Origin: Cryptomeria japonica
Taxonomy: Eukaryota; Streptophyta; Pinopsida; Cupressales; Cupressaceae
Direction: 5' to 3'
NCBI RefSeq assembly: GCF_030272615.1
Contig: NC_081413.1
Coordinates: 556,413,136 to 556,477,135 of the forward strand
DNA: 64,000 nucleotides
Below are positions 22,104 through 34,208 of this stretch, in pieces. The position numbers were made by a program, and so were the translations under genes. The first letter of the stretch is position 1, and every line of letters begins with the position of its first letter. The notes beneath the pieces were generated by a model, which was not told the DNA's origin, searched no databases, and was given only the letters and a program-made list of their open reading frames with translations.

Positions 22104-23353
22104 TGATGAGCTTAAAAATTAGCTCTTTTATTCCTATAACTGATAAGTTTTTTCCATGTTTTAAGTTGCATATTCAGATAGTATTTGAGTCATGTGATGC
22201 ATTAAAGTTTGACTATAAGCATTCTAGATGATAACTAAACCCATTAAATCATGTATTGTTTTGACCTATTATTCTTGTTCCCATGCAGATTATCATAGGT
22301 AATATCATGTGTGAATGAATAAGTGTTATGATTAATGAAAATAGATATACATGTATGCTTGTATGTTCTATCTTTTAAATGCAGGAATAAATGAGATGTT
22401 GCAGAAGCGGTTATTGCAAGCCAGATGGGGAAACACGTCATAAAAGTAGTTGGAGACATTCAACGATGGTTAAATATTCTAAATCATAGAGAAGATGGTG
22501 TGTGTAAGAATAAACAAAGGAATATAAAGGTGACTCCAGATTCATTTATGTTTGTCTTCAACAAACATCTATCTTGTAGCACTGCCACACTATATTCTTG
22601 GTTGCAATTTAGCTGAGTTCCATGTTTTATGTGGATTAACTTCTTCTGTTAGCAGTCATAAATGTTTTTCGCCTTATTTCAAGGGCATGATATAGATAGT
22701 AGGAAGTTTGTTATAGTTTTCTTTTAAATAAAGGCTTGCGCCTCTTCTCAGAGGTTAGATAGCATGAGACAGTGTTTTTCACAACCTGAAACATTTCTTT
22801 CATTTCATGTGTTGTATCAACTTTTGAAAACAATGAATAAAAGTTATGTTATTCTAAGTATATAGAATCATCTTTAAAGTCTGGATACACTCATCCAAGG
22901 GGGCCCACTTGGTGAGTATTCCTTTATGTTTGTTAGATTAAGTTTTCCCTTTGTTGCAGTAGATGTTCTAGTGACTAATTGTTCATGTAGCCACTAGAAC
23001 CAGATCTTGTGACTGTTCCTGCAGCCAAAGCAAACATAGTAATTCCTGTTTGTCAGCTCTAAACTTAGTTAACAATTATTTAGTTAGGATCTTAAGTTAA
23101 TGTTAATATTTCCTGTAGCCATTTAGTTGTTATATTTTCACTTGTTTATTTTGAATAGATTTAGTTGCTGCAGTAGTGCAGAATAAATATCACGGGAACT
23201 TAGTGCATATACAATGCAGACCCATTTCAAGTAATACCTCCCTGGGTTGACAAGTAAATGAACTTCATTCATGGAGATAATAACTACACAGAATGAAAGA
23301 CCAATCTTTGGGTTGAGACTTTAGCTCTAGTTACTGTTCCTATTGGCGAGGCA
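22104..23353 (+). repeat. 3' LTR of the plus-strand Athila-like element
   Basis: It starts TGATGAGCTTAAAAATTAGC, comparable with TGATGAGCCAAAA and TGATAAGCCAAAA in the minus-strand element, and is about 1.25 kb long, close to the 1.27 kb of that relative. It includes a stretch near 22899 matching the minus-strand LTR and several TTCCTGCAGCC-like motifs (23017, 23046, 23112). The right edge is set near ...GCAAACAGTCA at 23353 by comparison and is uncertain by some tens of bases. No target duplication could be tested because the 5' LTR is missing. Confidence 0.7.
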
Positions 23354-23800
23354 AACAGTCACTATGGGTAGTAGTCTAAGACACCTTCCTATAGCTACCT
23401 ACCCTAAGGTGTGGAGGAATTGTTGCCTCATATAGGCTCCTTTAGTAGCCAATCTCCTCCCCAACCTTGATGCAATATGCATATGTTGATCCCAAATCAT
23501 CCTACTAGATATCCCTCACTACCCTAATTGGTATCGTCTGTAGTTGTATACTGCTCAATGGCCCTATCTCTCTCATCCCTAACCTCCTATAGTTTCCTCC
23601 TTAGTTTGGCCACCTCCTTCTCTAGGTCCTCTATCTTATCTACCTGCCCCTGTGTCAGATCTCTAAAGGAAATTTTATCCTCCTCCTCCTCATCTCCTCT
23701 ATTTGCAGCCTCCACCATCTCTTCATCCCTCCTCTACTACCATGGGGAATCCTATATCTGTCCCTATCCCTATAAGACACCTTGTGTCGATTGTCCCCCT
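23354..23800 (-). pseudogene. C-terminal coiled-coil part of a PMD gene, separated by an insertion
   Basis: On the minus strand, from about 23710 the frame reads RDEEMVEAANRGDEEEEDK, then FRDLTQGQVDKIEDLEKEVA and KLRRKL, a stop, and EVRDERDRAIEQ. This is an acidic stretch followed by a heptad-like coiled coil. The C-terminal tail of plant PMD proteins is often of this kind. Together with the exact target duplication at 23796-23800 and 42635-42639, it suggests that this piece originally continued the PMD sequence at 42640-44000. The far end (below about 23450) has no coding signal. Confidence 0.6.
23796..23800. other. Left target-site duplication (CCCCT) of the Athila-like element
   Basis: CCCCT is repeated at 42635-42639 immediately outside the other LTR. 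Five base pairs is the expected size for this superfamily. It fits only if the left LTR begins at 23801 with TAAC in place of TGAT; a gapless alignment of the first 25 bases with 41362 supports this. Confidence 0.75.
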
Positions 23801-25074
23801 TAACTGACCTTCGCATTGTTTCAACAACTAGACTTTGAATTCATACCTTAGGGATTAGACATACAACTAAGTAGTTATCTTTCATCATGAAGGTTCATTT
23901 AGTTATCATCTTGGGGTGTGTACTTGAAATGGGTCTACAAAGTGTATGCACTAAAAAGACTAAAATAGTCACCTTTCCTATTACTGGAAATTAAATATTA
24001 CTCAAGGAAGATGTTGAAAGAAAGTAACTAAAATTCTTGAAAAGGAACTAACTAACTTCTAAGGATCAACTAGGAAAGACAATACTTTATCCATGATCAA
24101 CAAATGGGGTTCTGCTCAGTTTGTAGTGGTTGTAGGAACAATCGCAGGAAATATTTCAATGGTTGCAAGAACAGTATGTGATCAAGATAATGCTAAGTAC
24201 AAAATGAAAAGTAACTGATAAAAGAAATCAAGGGAATACTCATTAAGTGGCCCCCCTTAGTAAGAATCCAAACAACTGGATCAAATGCCTAGAACTTAAA
24301 GTATCATCTTTATTAATCCAAAAGTACTTGATAATATAACAACATATTGCTGGAAGTCTGTCTCTTCAACTAAATCAGAACTATATTACAAACTTTGAAA
24401 CTATTCTTTTTCTCAACCACCATACAAGAGAAGGTGGGAGATTATTTAAAGCATGAAATTCTTAACTAGCTAGCATACCACTCCCAAAGTTCAAGGAGGA
24501 TGCTTTTTTTGAACAAGGAGAAATAGAAGGTAGAGTTACAAGCGTTGAGAATCACTCAAAGTCTGTTGGAACAATAGAGAGAATCTAGTGTAACTCCTGA
24601 CCTAAATTTACTCTTATGGAAAAGGAAATCATTTAAGTCTTTAGATAAGTCATAATGAACCACCTTCAACTTCTAGTTGACTCTTTCAATGACAATACTC
24701 GCTATCTCTTTTACCAACCAACAACTCCATGATCTTTATTGCCGAACATCTTGGACTGGTTCAACATTCTTCTGTAGTCTTTCATGAAATTGTTAACTTG
24801 CACAAATATAGACCTAATTATCCCTATTAGAGTAACATTCAAAATCTAGAATGCAACATTACCATGGATGCTCATCATAGCATAATTATGTATTATATTG
24901 CATAAAAAAGGAACATATATCAAACGAGTTCATGTCATATAACCACACCATCAAAACATATAAAGTCTTATCAATTAGCAAAGGTTCTCAACTCAAAACA
25001 CATATCTAGAATCCTAATGTCCCAATGATGACACATAAACATAGATAAAATAGAGCCATTTTTTTGGCTTATCA
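23801..25074 (-). repeat. 3' LTR of the minus-strand Athila-like element
   Basis: It matches 41362-42634 along its length: GTTTCAACAACTAGACTTTG at 23819 versus GGTTCAACAACTAGACTTTG at 41379, and onward to ...TTGGCTTATCA (ending at 25074) versus ...TTGGCTCATCA (42634). On the minus strand it starts TGATAAGCC after the polypurine tract. The outer end reads GTTA where CA is expected, a mutation of the terminal bases. Confidence 0.88.
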
Positions 25075-25090
25075 TTCCCCCTAACCTAAA
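25075..25090 (-). other. Polypurine tract of the minus-strand Athila-like element
   Basis: On the minus strand TTTAGGTTAGGGGGAA directly precedes the LTR start TGATAAGCC. This confirms that 23801-25074 is the 3' LTR and that the element points left. Confidence 0.82.
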
Positions 25091-27915
25091 GTCTTGTTGG
25101 TCCTCCAGAAGAAGATGAAGATGTTGCATTCCTTACTCTTGCATGAATCATGTAATCAATGACTTGAGTTTGACCTAAGCCCCCTATAGAAGGGATCCAA
25201 TAAAATCCCTTATTCTTCTCAAGTATGTCCCATCTAGATTTTTTGTTGTTTCATCAAATGAATTGACATATCTATTGCAGTCTGGTATTGGCCATAAAAT
25301 CATAGGTGGTTGAAAGAGTAATGAAAGCCAATTATTAATTTTTGTTCATCCCAACTAAAGGTACCACAAAGTTGTCGTCAAGGCTGCATAGTAATTTTGT
25401 AAAGAGTGTGGTTCTGCCCTCTTTAATTCCTTTGTAAGACTGTTCCACCTTCTTGCTACATGACCTAGAGTTGACTGTGCCTTAAAGGACTCATTTATTC
25501 AAATTACTTGTATGCTTCTTCCCTCAAGGCCAATATTTTGGGTTTAAAGTCAGGATGATACAATACTCTCTATCATTCATAATAAATTTTCTTGGGATTA
25601 TCACTCTCTGCTCTTATTGGCAAAGGAATTTTGAGTTCTTCCTCTTGATAGGTCTTAGCTTCTTCACCTCTTGCATGTTCATTCTGAATCTAGCACATTA
25701 GTGCTCTTAGATGTATGTCACCAATATATAATAGAGGGTCCATTCTCTATCATGAGGCATTGCATAGTTATGCAAATAAAACTCACAAAGTAAGTTTTTA
25801 ATTACAATAGGAGAGTTGTGATAAACCTGATAAAATTCTTGTGCAGTTTCCAAGGAGTGATCCTGATTTGAAAGAATCCTAGACATTTTGAAAGTGAGAA
25901 AGTGATCCTTTAAATACATTGCATAGACCCTAGGTGGTGATCTACACTCAAGAATGCTAGGCACTATGGTCACAATAGTGTCTATTTTCCCCTTAAGAGC
26001 GACAATCTCCTCATCCCTCTTCTTGATTTCTTTATGTAATTGAAGCTCCTTATTTTCCCATTTTGTTTCCTTGTCCAACATATCTCGATAAAGATTGAAT
26101 GCAACCGACATCTAAGAAAAAGGAGTAGGCCTATGCCTAGCTACCCAAAGTTTCCCTTTTCCTTTCCTTTTTCTCTATTCCTCAGTTAATTGTCCTTGTT
26201 CTGCTACTTGTGCATCCACTGGTTCTTGTGCAGGATTTTCTTTTTGTTATATTTCACCTCCCTACTCTCCTACAAAAGTTGCTTCTTGTTATGTTCTAGG
26301 AATCTATTGTATTTCTTCATGTTGGGGTTCCTCTTCAGTGGCAGGAGCTTGTTGTTCTACTACAAGATCTTTCTCTCATTCCATCATGGAAGCAATTATT
26401 GCAGGACCTATACCATGTTCCTGGTCAATTACTTTCTCTATTGTTTTTTTTTTCCAAATGATCTAACCCATCCAGTCTTACTTCATCATAATATTTCCCT
26501 TCTTGAACTTCTTGTTGTTCATTAGTGTTCTACTCCTCCTCAAAAGTCTGTTCCTTTTCAGATCTTCCACTTATCACCTCCTCTTGAGGAATTGATTTGG
26601 ATAGGTCCTCCAGATTTCACATTTGAATTTTTTCTGGGCTTTCCTCTAAGTCGATGGCTTCTTCTTTGAGGCATAGTTGGAGAACTCCTATAGGTTTTGA
26701 TAGGTTTAGATTTCTTTGTAGTTTCTTAGAACCAAAAAGCTGTTGCAGGAGATTTTGTGATTATAGCCTCCAAATTGTTTTTGGGAGATTTTACAATTTC
26801 CTAGTTTCTCCTTTCAAAGGTTGAAGTTTCTTCATCTAATTCATCCTCGAGTTTTCTTTTTACACCCTTAAAACTTTAGGATCCCTTTTCTTTTTCTAAA
26901 GTTTGTTTAAACTTATGCCTCTGCTTTATTTTCTTAGAGCTTTTTGTACTAAGGTTTTCCTCAACAGTGTCAGTTGACCTTTTCCTCTTTGCTTGTTTAG
27001 GGTTTCGAGTTCATTCTTCTATCTCAACCTCATTTTACTCAATTTCCTTACCCTTTTCCCTATGAGTAGAAGCCCTAGTTTTCCTAAAAATTTCCACTGG
27101 TGGCTACAGAAGTCGACTCAACATTACTAGGGGTTACCTCTATTGCAAGAAATTTTGCAGCAGGAACATCCTTAGAGCTTGAGGCTCCTGGAGCGGTTTT
27201 TCTTTTCTTTTTTATAAACCCTACTCTCTTTTTTAGAAGCCCTTTTTTTACTCCTATAATCTTCTGCCTTAAATTCCTGAAGTGAGACAATTTCCTCCCA
27301 AGACGACTAAGAAACATCCCTTAATTACCATTCAACCAACAATTTAATTAAACAATGGTGAGAGACCAAATTTTACCTACCTTTTTGAGTTTCAATGGCC
27401 ATGATCATCATAAGGTTATACAACACATTTGGGACGTTCTTCCTAATTCCATGCTTGAGATGGCTGAGAAACTTAAAATGAATTGAGTACAAATAAGACT
27501 ACCTTCCTTCATAGGTCAAATATTTAATTATATGAGTAGTTGTAGCCATCCATTTGTCTAGTTAAGAGATTCTTCTAGCCCCTTGCTTGTCAACAATCAA
27601 TGCACGATCTTCGGGTCTCATAAATTTTTCTCTAGCACTCCTAACATCCTTAGATTCTGGGTACTTCTCTCCTTCAATTAGAAAACATGTCACTTTTGTA
27701 ATCCTTTCTTCTGTGGCGAGAAATCTCAGACCTTTAACATTTTCTTCACCATTAGATAATGTCATGGAAAACTCGGTGGCTATATCTTCATTAAAATCAT
27801 CCAGCTTCAGGAAATAATTCAACCATCCACTCTGAACAAATTCTTGACCACATACTTGGTCTTGCAAAATAGAGGTATGGACCATAGGTTCGTGTCTTAT
27901 CAAAGAGCCCCCCAT
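25091..27915 (-). pseudogene. Extra ORF after integrase (ORF3), minus-strand Athila-like element
   Basis: The ATG at 27915 opens an intact 117-codon stretch (MGGSLIRHEPMVHTS..., with GWLNYFLKLDDFNEDIATEF and SAREKFMRPEDRAL). Broken continuations run to about 25091: VLYNLMMIMAIETQKG near 27400, a lysine-rich segment with KKRVGFIKKKRKTAPGASSS at about 27220-27160, a low-complexity middle, then a heptad-like coiled-coil stretch and NLLCEFYLHNY at about 26111-25740. It matches ORF3 of the plus-strand element block by block. The basic cluster could be a nuclear targeting or nucleic-acid-binding segment. No transmembrane helix was seen, so calling it an envelope gene would be unsupported. Function unknown. 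Confidence 0.65.
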
Positions 27916-28749
27916 TATTTTTTTTCAGCTCAAGTTTTGCAATATTTTGTAATCCTCTGTTTCAACTTTTTACTAGTGTCTCTTGTAGTTCACAATCTCT
28001 ATCTTTAAAAGAAAAAAAACTTTCTAGATGAGAATGACTAAAATGAATGGCAACTAAAAAGGTGACAAGACAATGAAATTATGGCTCATAAAGGCGGAAG
28101 GAAAACCTAGAAAGGAACTCATCCAAAGCTTCAAAAATAAAAAAATGTGTTTGTTTCTTGTATTTCTCATGAAATAAAATGTCACAATCACTTTATTCGC
28201 TTAATCCAAATTTTATTTTTATTAAAAGTGACACAAGGTATTGATGATGTGGAACATGGGAAAGTCAAATCATATGTGGGAATATCAAATCACAGTACAC
28301 TCCCCCCAACCAAAAGTGTTCCAAGTGTCCTCATATGGCAGAAGAGAAATTATAGGAAGGTTATGAGGAATATACATTGGAATGATGATGCAACTAATGA
28401 ATGATTCTAACAAGAAATAATTTAAGCATTAATTTGTGATGTACCTAGAGTGATCTGATGCCATGCAAGTTGTAGTCCTCTTGAGCTCACCTACAGTTAA
28501 CTTAATGATAGTGGTTGAAAAGTAGCTGCATGTGAAGTGAGGTGGAGTGAAATGGAAGATATGAAGGTGAAATGGAGTGGAGTATGGAAATTATTGTGGA
28601 TAAATAACTTCCAAAAGTATGGAAGTGTTTATTATGAATTTTCATGGTGGATTAGTTAGAAGGAAGGGTTGAGATCCCACCTACGTCAGTTGCAGGAAAC
28701 CCCAAGGGTGAAGCTATAGGAAAATCAGAGGTTGAAGCAAAAATGGTAC
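27916..28749 (-). other. Spacer between integrase and ORF3; no gene seen
   Basis: No coding signal was found. On the plus strand CACTCCCCCCAACC at 28300-28313 is, read on the minus strand, a GGTTGGGGGGAGTG polypurine-like tract. It occupies the same place as the GTTGGGGGGAGGGGGTG of the plus-strand relative (19597). Its presence in both elements suggests a conserved internal polypurine tract before ORF3. Confidence 0.5.
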
Positions 28750-30348
28750 ACAAAATCTTCTTTGGATGAGGGATTTTTATACAAATTCAACCTATGACCA
28801 TTGACTAGCAAGTTGAATCTTACAGGATCAATTGTTGTTAGCTAAACAACTCCATTCTCAAATACCTATGATACCTCATATGGGCCTAACCATCTTGTAT
28901 GAAGTTTTCCCAAATTATCTTTGTATCAGGAATCATATAGGAGAGCCCAATCTCCTGATTGAAATTTCTTGTCTTTAATGTATTTATCATGCCATCTAAT
29001 TCATTGGTTTTGTAGGATTTCTATGTTTTGTAGGGTTGTTGTCCCAATTCCATCTAACTCATTCAACTACATGATCCTTTATTATTGTGCGACAGTGATA
29101 TTCATATGCAATTCAACTGCAATTTTGAGATTTTTATGCTCAGGTTCAATGGGTAGCATTTCTTTCTTTCCATATAGCATCTCAAAAGGAGTGAACTATG
29201 TTGTTGTCTTCCAAGAAATTTTTATATGCCCAGACTACTTTCGACAATCGAGCTACCCAATCTTTCCTACGGAGATCTACAGTTTTGGTTAGGACGCTTT
29301 CAATTTCCATATTGGTTATCTCTGCTTGACCATTAGCTTGAGGATGTTATGGTGTAGATTTCCAATGCCTGGTATTGTATTCATTGACCAATGTTGTAAC
29401 AAGTGTAGATGTGGACTGGGCTCCTTGGTCTATGACAATTTCTCTAGGGACTCCATATCTTGTGAATATTTCTTCATATAGAAACTTCACAACCTTGTTA
29501 TCTCTTGCACATTCTATTACCTTAGCCTCTTCCCATTTAGTGACATAATTAGTACAATTTAGAATGTAAGACTTACCATTAGAAGGTGTATCAATTGGTC
29601 CTACAAAATCAAGGCCCTACTTGTCAAATGGTGTTACTACTACTTGAGGATGCAAGAGCATTTCATTTGATCTTGTTGGTCTTCCCATCCTTTGGCACCT
29701 ATCACATTTCATTGTATACCTAACTGCATCTTTATGAAATGTTGGCCAATAATATCATGTGTTACGTATTATGATAGATTTTATTTTTGCTGTAAAATGT
29801 CCACCATAGCGTTCATCATGGCATGCATGTTGTATATCACAAGTCTCATATTTTATCACACATCTTCTCATGACATGGTCTAGACTTGTGTAGAATAAGC
29901 ATCCTGCTATCAATGTGAATTTGAAACTCTTATCAACAAGCAGTTTTCTTTCGGTTGGATAAAAATGAGAAGGTACTTTTTGAGAAACTAAATAGTTGAC
30001 AATATTAGCATACCATGGTGTTTTAACAACAATGGAGAATAGATGCCCATCCGGGAATGAATAATCCATAATTGGTGAATCTTGATTTGTTGTTAATCGT
30101 GAAATAAAATCTGCAACTACATTTGCCTTTCCTGGTTTGTCTATAATTGTGATATCACTCTCTATATCAGCGTACCATGGTGTTTTAACAACAATGGAGA
30201 ATAAATGCTCATCTAGGAACGAATCATGCATAATTGGTGAATCTTGATTTGTTAATCGTGAAAGAAAATCTGCAACTACATTTGCCTTTCTTGGTTTGTC
30301 TATAATTGTGATATCAAACTCTTGCATCCAAAGAATCCATCTGGCCAA
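28750..30348 (-). pseudogene. Integrase of the minus-strand Athila-like element
   Basis: The region begins with the end of RNase H (MARWILWMQEFDITIIDKPR, KANVVADFLSRL). It continues through a spacer that is duplicated in frame (30011-30157 and 30173-30316) into the HHCC finger (IQHACHDERYGGHFTAK, then CDRCQRMGRPTR in broken frame at about 29690). The core is readable with stops: LDFVGPIDTPSNGKSYIL, YGVPREIVIDQGAQSTS and HPQANGQAEITN, a D,D,E set. The C-terminal domain is only partly recognisable towards 28750. The open 197-codon part is 30348-29755. Confidence 0.82.
30011..30316. repeat. In-frame 162-bp-period tandem duplication in pol
   Basis: Block A (30011-30157) and block B (30173-30316) both run from TACCATGGTGTTTTAACAAC to GATATCA. 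B lacks one GTT triplet. On the minus strand each copy encodes DITIIDKP(R/G)KANVVADF and ...HLFSIVVKTPWYA. The period of 162 bp keeps the frame, so the duplication adds 54 residues between RNase H and integrase without a shift. The plus-strand relative is truncated here and cannot show whether it shares the duplication. Confidence 0.9.
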
Positions 30349-31120
30349 CCTTCCTGAGATTCAAGGTTTGTTCATGATATATCTGATCGCTGCAGAGGTT
30401 GGTATAAACAAAGACTTTATACCCAGTTATATAATGTCTGAACTTTTTGAGAGCATAGATTACTGCTAACATCTCCATTTATGTTACTATATAGTAAATT
30501 CAGTGCCCTGCAAGTTTTTGCTGACAAAATAAATTGCATGGTCCACTGATGTTTATTTTTGTCCTAGGACAACTCCAATTGCATAATCAAATGCATCGGT
30601 GTGTATATGGAATGGAAGTTCCCAATTAGGACCTTGAAGAACTGGTGCATGAGCTAATGCTTCCTTTAGTTCAGAGAATACTTTGTTGTATGAGTCTATC
30701 CACTAGAATTCTACATCTTTTGTGAGGAGTGTATACATTGGTGCTATAATTTTACTAATATCTTTGATGAATCTCCTATAATAGCCTGCATGGCCTAAAA
30801 AACTTCTTACATCTTTCTATTTTCTAGGTACATGCAAGTTAGAAATAACTTCAATTTTTGTTGGGTCCACTTGAATTCCTTTGTGAGAAAGATAGTGGCC
30901 AAGGACAACACCCTCCTGTATCATCATGAAACACTTCTCATTGTTTAAAGACAAGTTATGATCTTCAAACCTTTGAAAATTCTTCTCTAGGCTACTTAAT
31001 GCTTCTTCAAAAGTTCCACCATAGGTAGTGAAGTTGTCCATGTATATCTTCATACAATCATGACAAATATCTGAAAACATGCTTATGACTGCCCTTTGGA
31101 AAGTAGTTGGGGCATTACAT
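30349..31120 (-). pseudogene. RT (C-terminal part) and RNase H of the Athila-like element, left of the nested copia
   Basis: Directly after the copia insertion the frame continues NAPTTFQRAVISMFSDI, then MKIYMDNFTTYGGTFEEAL. The active-site motif is YMDNF, so the second aspartate of the usual YVDD is an asparagine. LSLNNEKCFMM and VVLGHYLSHKGIQ follow in the open 31080-30817 piece. RNase H (about 30790-30360) is readable in broken frame, ending near the junction with 30348. The first half of this RT lies at 37941-38763. The two parts are separated only by the copia and its target duplication. Confidence 0.88.
31116..31120. other. Left target-site duplication (TACAT) of the nested copia
   Basis: TACAT here and at 37941-37945 flank the copia element exactly. 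Removing the element and one copy restores an uninterrupted FGLCNAP motif in the host RT. Confidence 0.95.
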
Positions 31121-32238
31121 TGTTAGGAACTGGGAAGGACAACTGAGAGGGAGGGGTGAATCAGTTGTTGACCAGTTGTCAATAAATTATAACCCAAATG
31201 CAAATTATTCCAACTTAAACTTAGTGTCAACAAACCAAAGTTAAATGCCGATAAAACAGATTAATAGTTATAGTAGTACCAGTTTAACTTAATGCATGAA
31301 ACAGAAAGAGAAACATCATCCACAACACATGACACAGATTTATACGTGGAAACCCGGTAAGGGAAAAACCACTGTGGGAAACCTTACCCACAATCACATG
31401 ATACTACTATAAATAGTATGTGTATACAAATGGGGTCTACACATGCAAAAAGGCCAACCGCCTAGAGCTCACTGCTCAATCACAAAATAGGAGTCACACT
31501 GACTACAATTGGATGTCTAAATCCAGTGACAATGTACTGCTCAAAATAGCATATGCAATGCTGGATTCAGTACCGATTTAAGCTTTGAACATGAGTGCCA
31601 ATAACCTTCATAACCTTCCTTCAACCTTCAAATAATGTCTGTGTGATTCACACAAGGATCTTCTCTTCTTCTCTTCAATATACACTTATACAATTACCAT
31701 TCCATATCTCACAAATGGGATCTTACAATCATTTATACAAAACCTAAGACCACATGATAAGGTTGGCTCACTAAAGATATTACAATTAAATCAATTACAA
31801 ATGTCTTGATGTTATACAACATGTTGGCTCAATATATTTACATATCAATAAACCATCTCCATAACGTGACATGTTGATCTGGAATGCCAGTCCATAACCT
31901 AGACCTATCTGTTGGTAAAGGCAAATCTGTCAAGCTGATTAGACCAATAAGAAAAACACCAAATCCAAACTTCCAATCCATGTCTTCAACATAACCAAAT
32001 GATCTCCAGATGATAACAAGTCATCATCACTATCGATGAATAATATATCCTGTTGGTGAACATAGACCGGTGACTATGCATAAGCCAATATCCATGTCGG
32101 GACCACAATGTGTCGGTGCAACAGTAAACCAATATAACCATAGTGCCAAATCAACAATTTAGACCTCCAAGAAGACAACCATTGACTTCAATGACAAAAC
32201 CAATGCAACACATGACGAAGTCATCCATAATACCAACA
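31121..32238 (-). repeat. 3' LTR of the nested copia
   Basis: Plus-strand edges are TGTTAGGAAC at 31121 and ...ATACCAACA at 32238, giving TG...CA on either strand. On the minus strand it starts TGTTGGTATTATGGATGAC after the polypurine tract. The inner end carries the same TGATTCACCC(C)n block that closes the LTR of the plus-strand copia element. Confidence 0.93.
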
Positions 32239-32251
32239 ATCTCCCCCTTTG
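32239..32251 (-). other. Polypurine tract of the nested copia
   Basis: The minus strand reads CAAAGGGGGAGAT immediately before the LTR start TGTTGGTATT. The surrounding CATCAATGCCAAAGGGGGAG is the same as in the plus-strand copia element at 15196-15215. Confidence 0.88.
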
Positions 32252-32499
32252 GCATTGATGGCAACACTAGATGGAAAAACATCTAAGTGCCAAAAACAGA
32301 ATGCCAAAAACCAATGACCAATAATCTCCCAAGGATAGATCAATAAAAAGTTTGTTACAAAACCAAAATACATCTCTCCAAGAATATATCTTTCCAAAGG
32401 AATAATGTTTTTCCATAGATATCTCTCCCCTTTGACATCAAATGCCAAAGCAGTTAAGAATTAAAACATATAATATAGCTGACTACTCCCCGTGAGTAG

Positions 32500-33390
32500 T
32501 AGCTCTCCTCCATCAAAGCCGGAAAAAGTTTTTTCTGTTTAGTCTCTATCGGTTTGATGCCAATCTTCATCATTCAAGTCTCTGCCGGTGGGGAAATTAC
32601 CCCAAGCTGCTCTCTGAGATATTCAAATGTTTCCTTAGGCAAAGGCTTTGTAAAAATATCTGCAATTTTCTCTTTAGTATTCACATAAACCAATCTTACT
32701 TCATTTGTTTCAACATTCTCTTTCAAAAAATTGTACTTAATAGAAACATGCTTTGTCTTAGAGTGAAATACCGGATTATTTAATATACCAATTGCTATTG
32801 AATTATCACAATAGATAATTATCGGTTCTTTTCATTTTACCTTTATATCCTTCAACATTTTCTTGATCCACAATACATGAGTACAATTAGTTGTTGATGC
32901 AACATATTCTGATTCTTCTATAGATAATGATGTACAAGTTTGCTTCTTACTTATCCATGAAATCAATCTTCTACCAAGAAAGAATGCACCGCCAGTGGTA
33001 CTCTTTCTGTCATCTACATATCTTGCCCAATTTGCGTCAGTATATGCACATAAATCAAAATTGTCATCTTTAGGATACCATAAACCAAGATTTGTTGTGC
33101 CTTGTCAGTACTAGAAAATCCTTTTAACTATTGATTCATGATTTTCTTTAGGATTGCTTTGAAATCTAGATACAATACATACTGCATTCATTATATCAAG
33201 TCTTGTTTGTGTCAAATACAGTAAACATCCAATCATATATTTTTACCTTGTCGAATTAATAGGAGCTGAATCATCCTTCAATGTCAATTTATCAGTCGTA
33301 GTCATAGGAGTACTTACCGGTTTAGAGTTTTCCATACCAAATTTCTTCAAAATTTCCTTCAATTAATTTGTTTGACATATGAATATACCT
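32500..33390 (-). pseudogene. RNase H of the nested copia
   Basis: The frame is readable with several stops. YTDANWARYVDDRKSTTGGA, ESEYVASTTNCTHVLWIK, IYCDNSIAIGILNNPVFHSK and HVSIKYNFLKENVETNEV are present, and it ends IADIFTKPLPKETF...LGV. The catalytic D, E, D residues can be identified. It follows RT directly and runs to the 3' untranslated stretch before the polypurine tract. Confidence 0.85.
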
Positions 33391-34208
33391 TTATCAGTTT
33401 ATGAAATCTGCAAACCTAAAAAGAATTTTATCTCTCCAATCATAGACATTTCAAATTCTTCCTGCATCTTATTAGCAAAGTCTTTACATAACTCTTCTTT
33501 ACCTCCAAAAATGATATCACCTACAAAGCCTTCAATAACCAAAATATCATCATTGGTGACTTTGTAATACAAATTGTTGTCAGCATTACCTTTTGTGTAA
33601 CCAAGCTTCAAAAGATATTTATCCAATCTAGCATACCAAGCTCTGGGAGCTTGCTTTAATCCATATAAAGCTTTCCTTAACCTGCAAACCATATTCTTAT
33701 CTTTTGTCAATGAAAATCCATCAGGTTGTTCAATGTAAACTTTCTCTTCAAGATCTCCATTCAAAAATTCACATTTTACATCCATCTGGTAAACTTAATA
33801 GTTCTTATGAGCTGCAAATGCAAGAAATAGTCTAACTGCCTCAATTTTGGCTACCGGTGCAAAGGTTTCATTATAATCTATTCCTTCTTTCCATGAATAA
33901 CCTTTACAAACTAATCTTGCTTTGTTCCTAATTAATTCACCATCCTCATTAAGTTGATTTCTAAATACCCATTTAGTTCCAATTACATTTTTGTCTTTAG
34001 GTTGGGGAACCAATGTCCAAGTATTATTCTTTTCAATTTGTTCTAATTCATCTTCCATTGATTTTATCCAATATTTATCTTCACATGCTTCATTAACAAA
34101 TGCTAGTTCAATTTGAGAAATTAAACATACCTCTTCATTTGCCAGTCTTCTTCTAGTCATAACACCTTGATTCTTGTTTCCAATTATTTGATTCTCTGAA
34201 TGATTCAA
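33391..34208 (-). pseudogene. Reverse transcriptase of the nested copia, active site altered
   Basis: Two open pieces (34208-33795 and 33785-33399) are separated by a single stop near 33792, in the context NY-stop-VYQMDVK. The domain reads [68 protein letters not shown] and [18 protein letters not shown]. The active site is GFVGDIIFGG: the tyrosine of YVDD is phenylalanine and the first catalytic aspartate is glycine (a GAT to GGT change at about 33510). This RT could not polymerise even if the stop were read through. Confidence 0.9.

Larger units (their letters stand above)
17793..23353 (+). mobile_element. 5'-truncated Athila-like Ty3/gypsy element
   Basis: Only the 3' half survives: the end of the RNase H-integrase spacer, integrase, an additional long ORF, a polypurine tract and the 3' LTR. 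It is related to the complete minus-strand element at 23801-42634 in its integrase, the extra ORF, and parts of the LTR such as an AAGGGGGCCCACTTGGTGAG-like stretch at 22899. Gag, protease and RT are absent because the element is cut at 17793. The integrase and LTR style, together with the DLGA protease of its relative, point to the Athila lineage. The two elements face each other with their 3' LTRs only about 450 bp apart. Confidence 0.8.
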
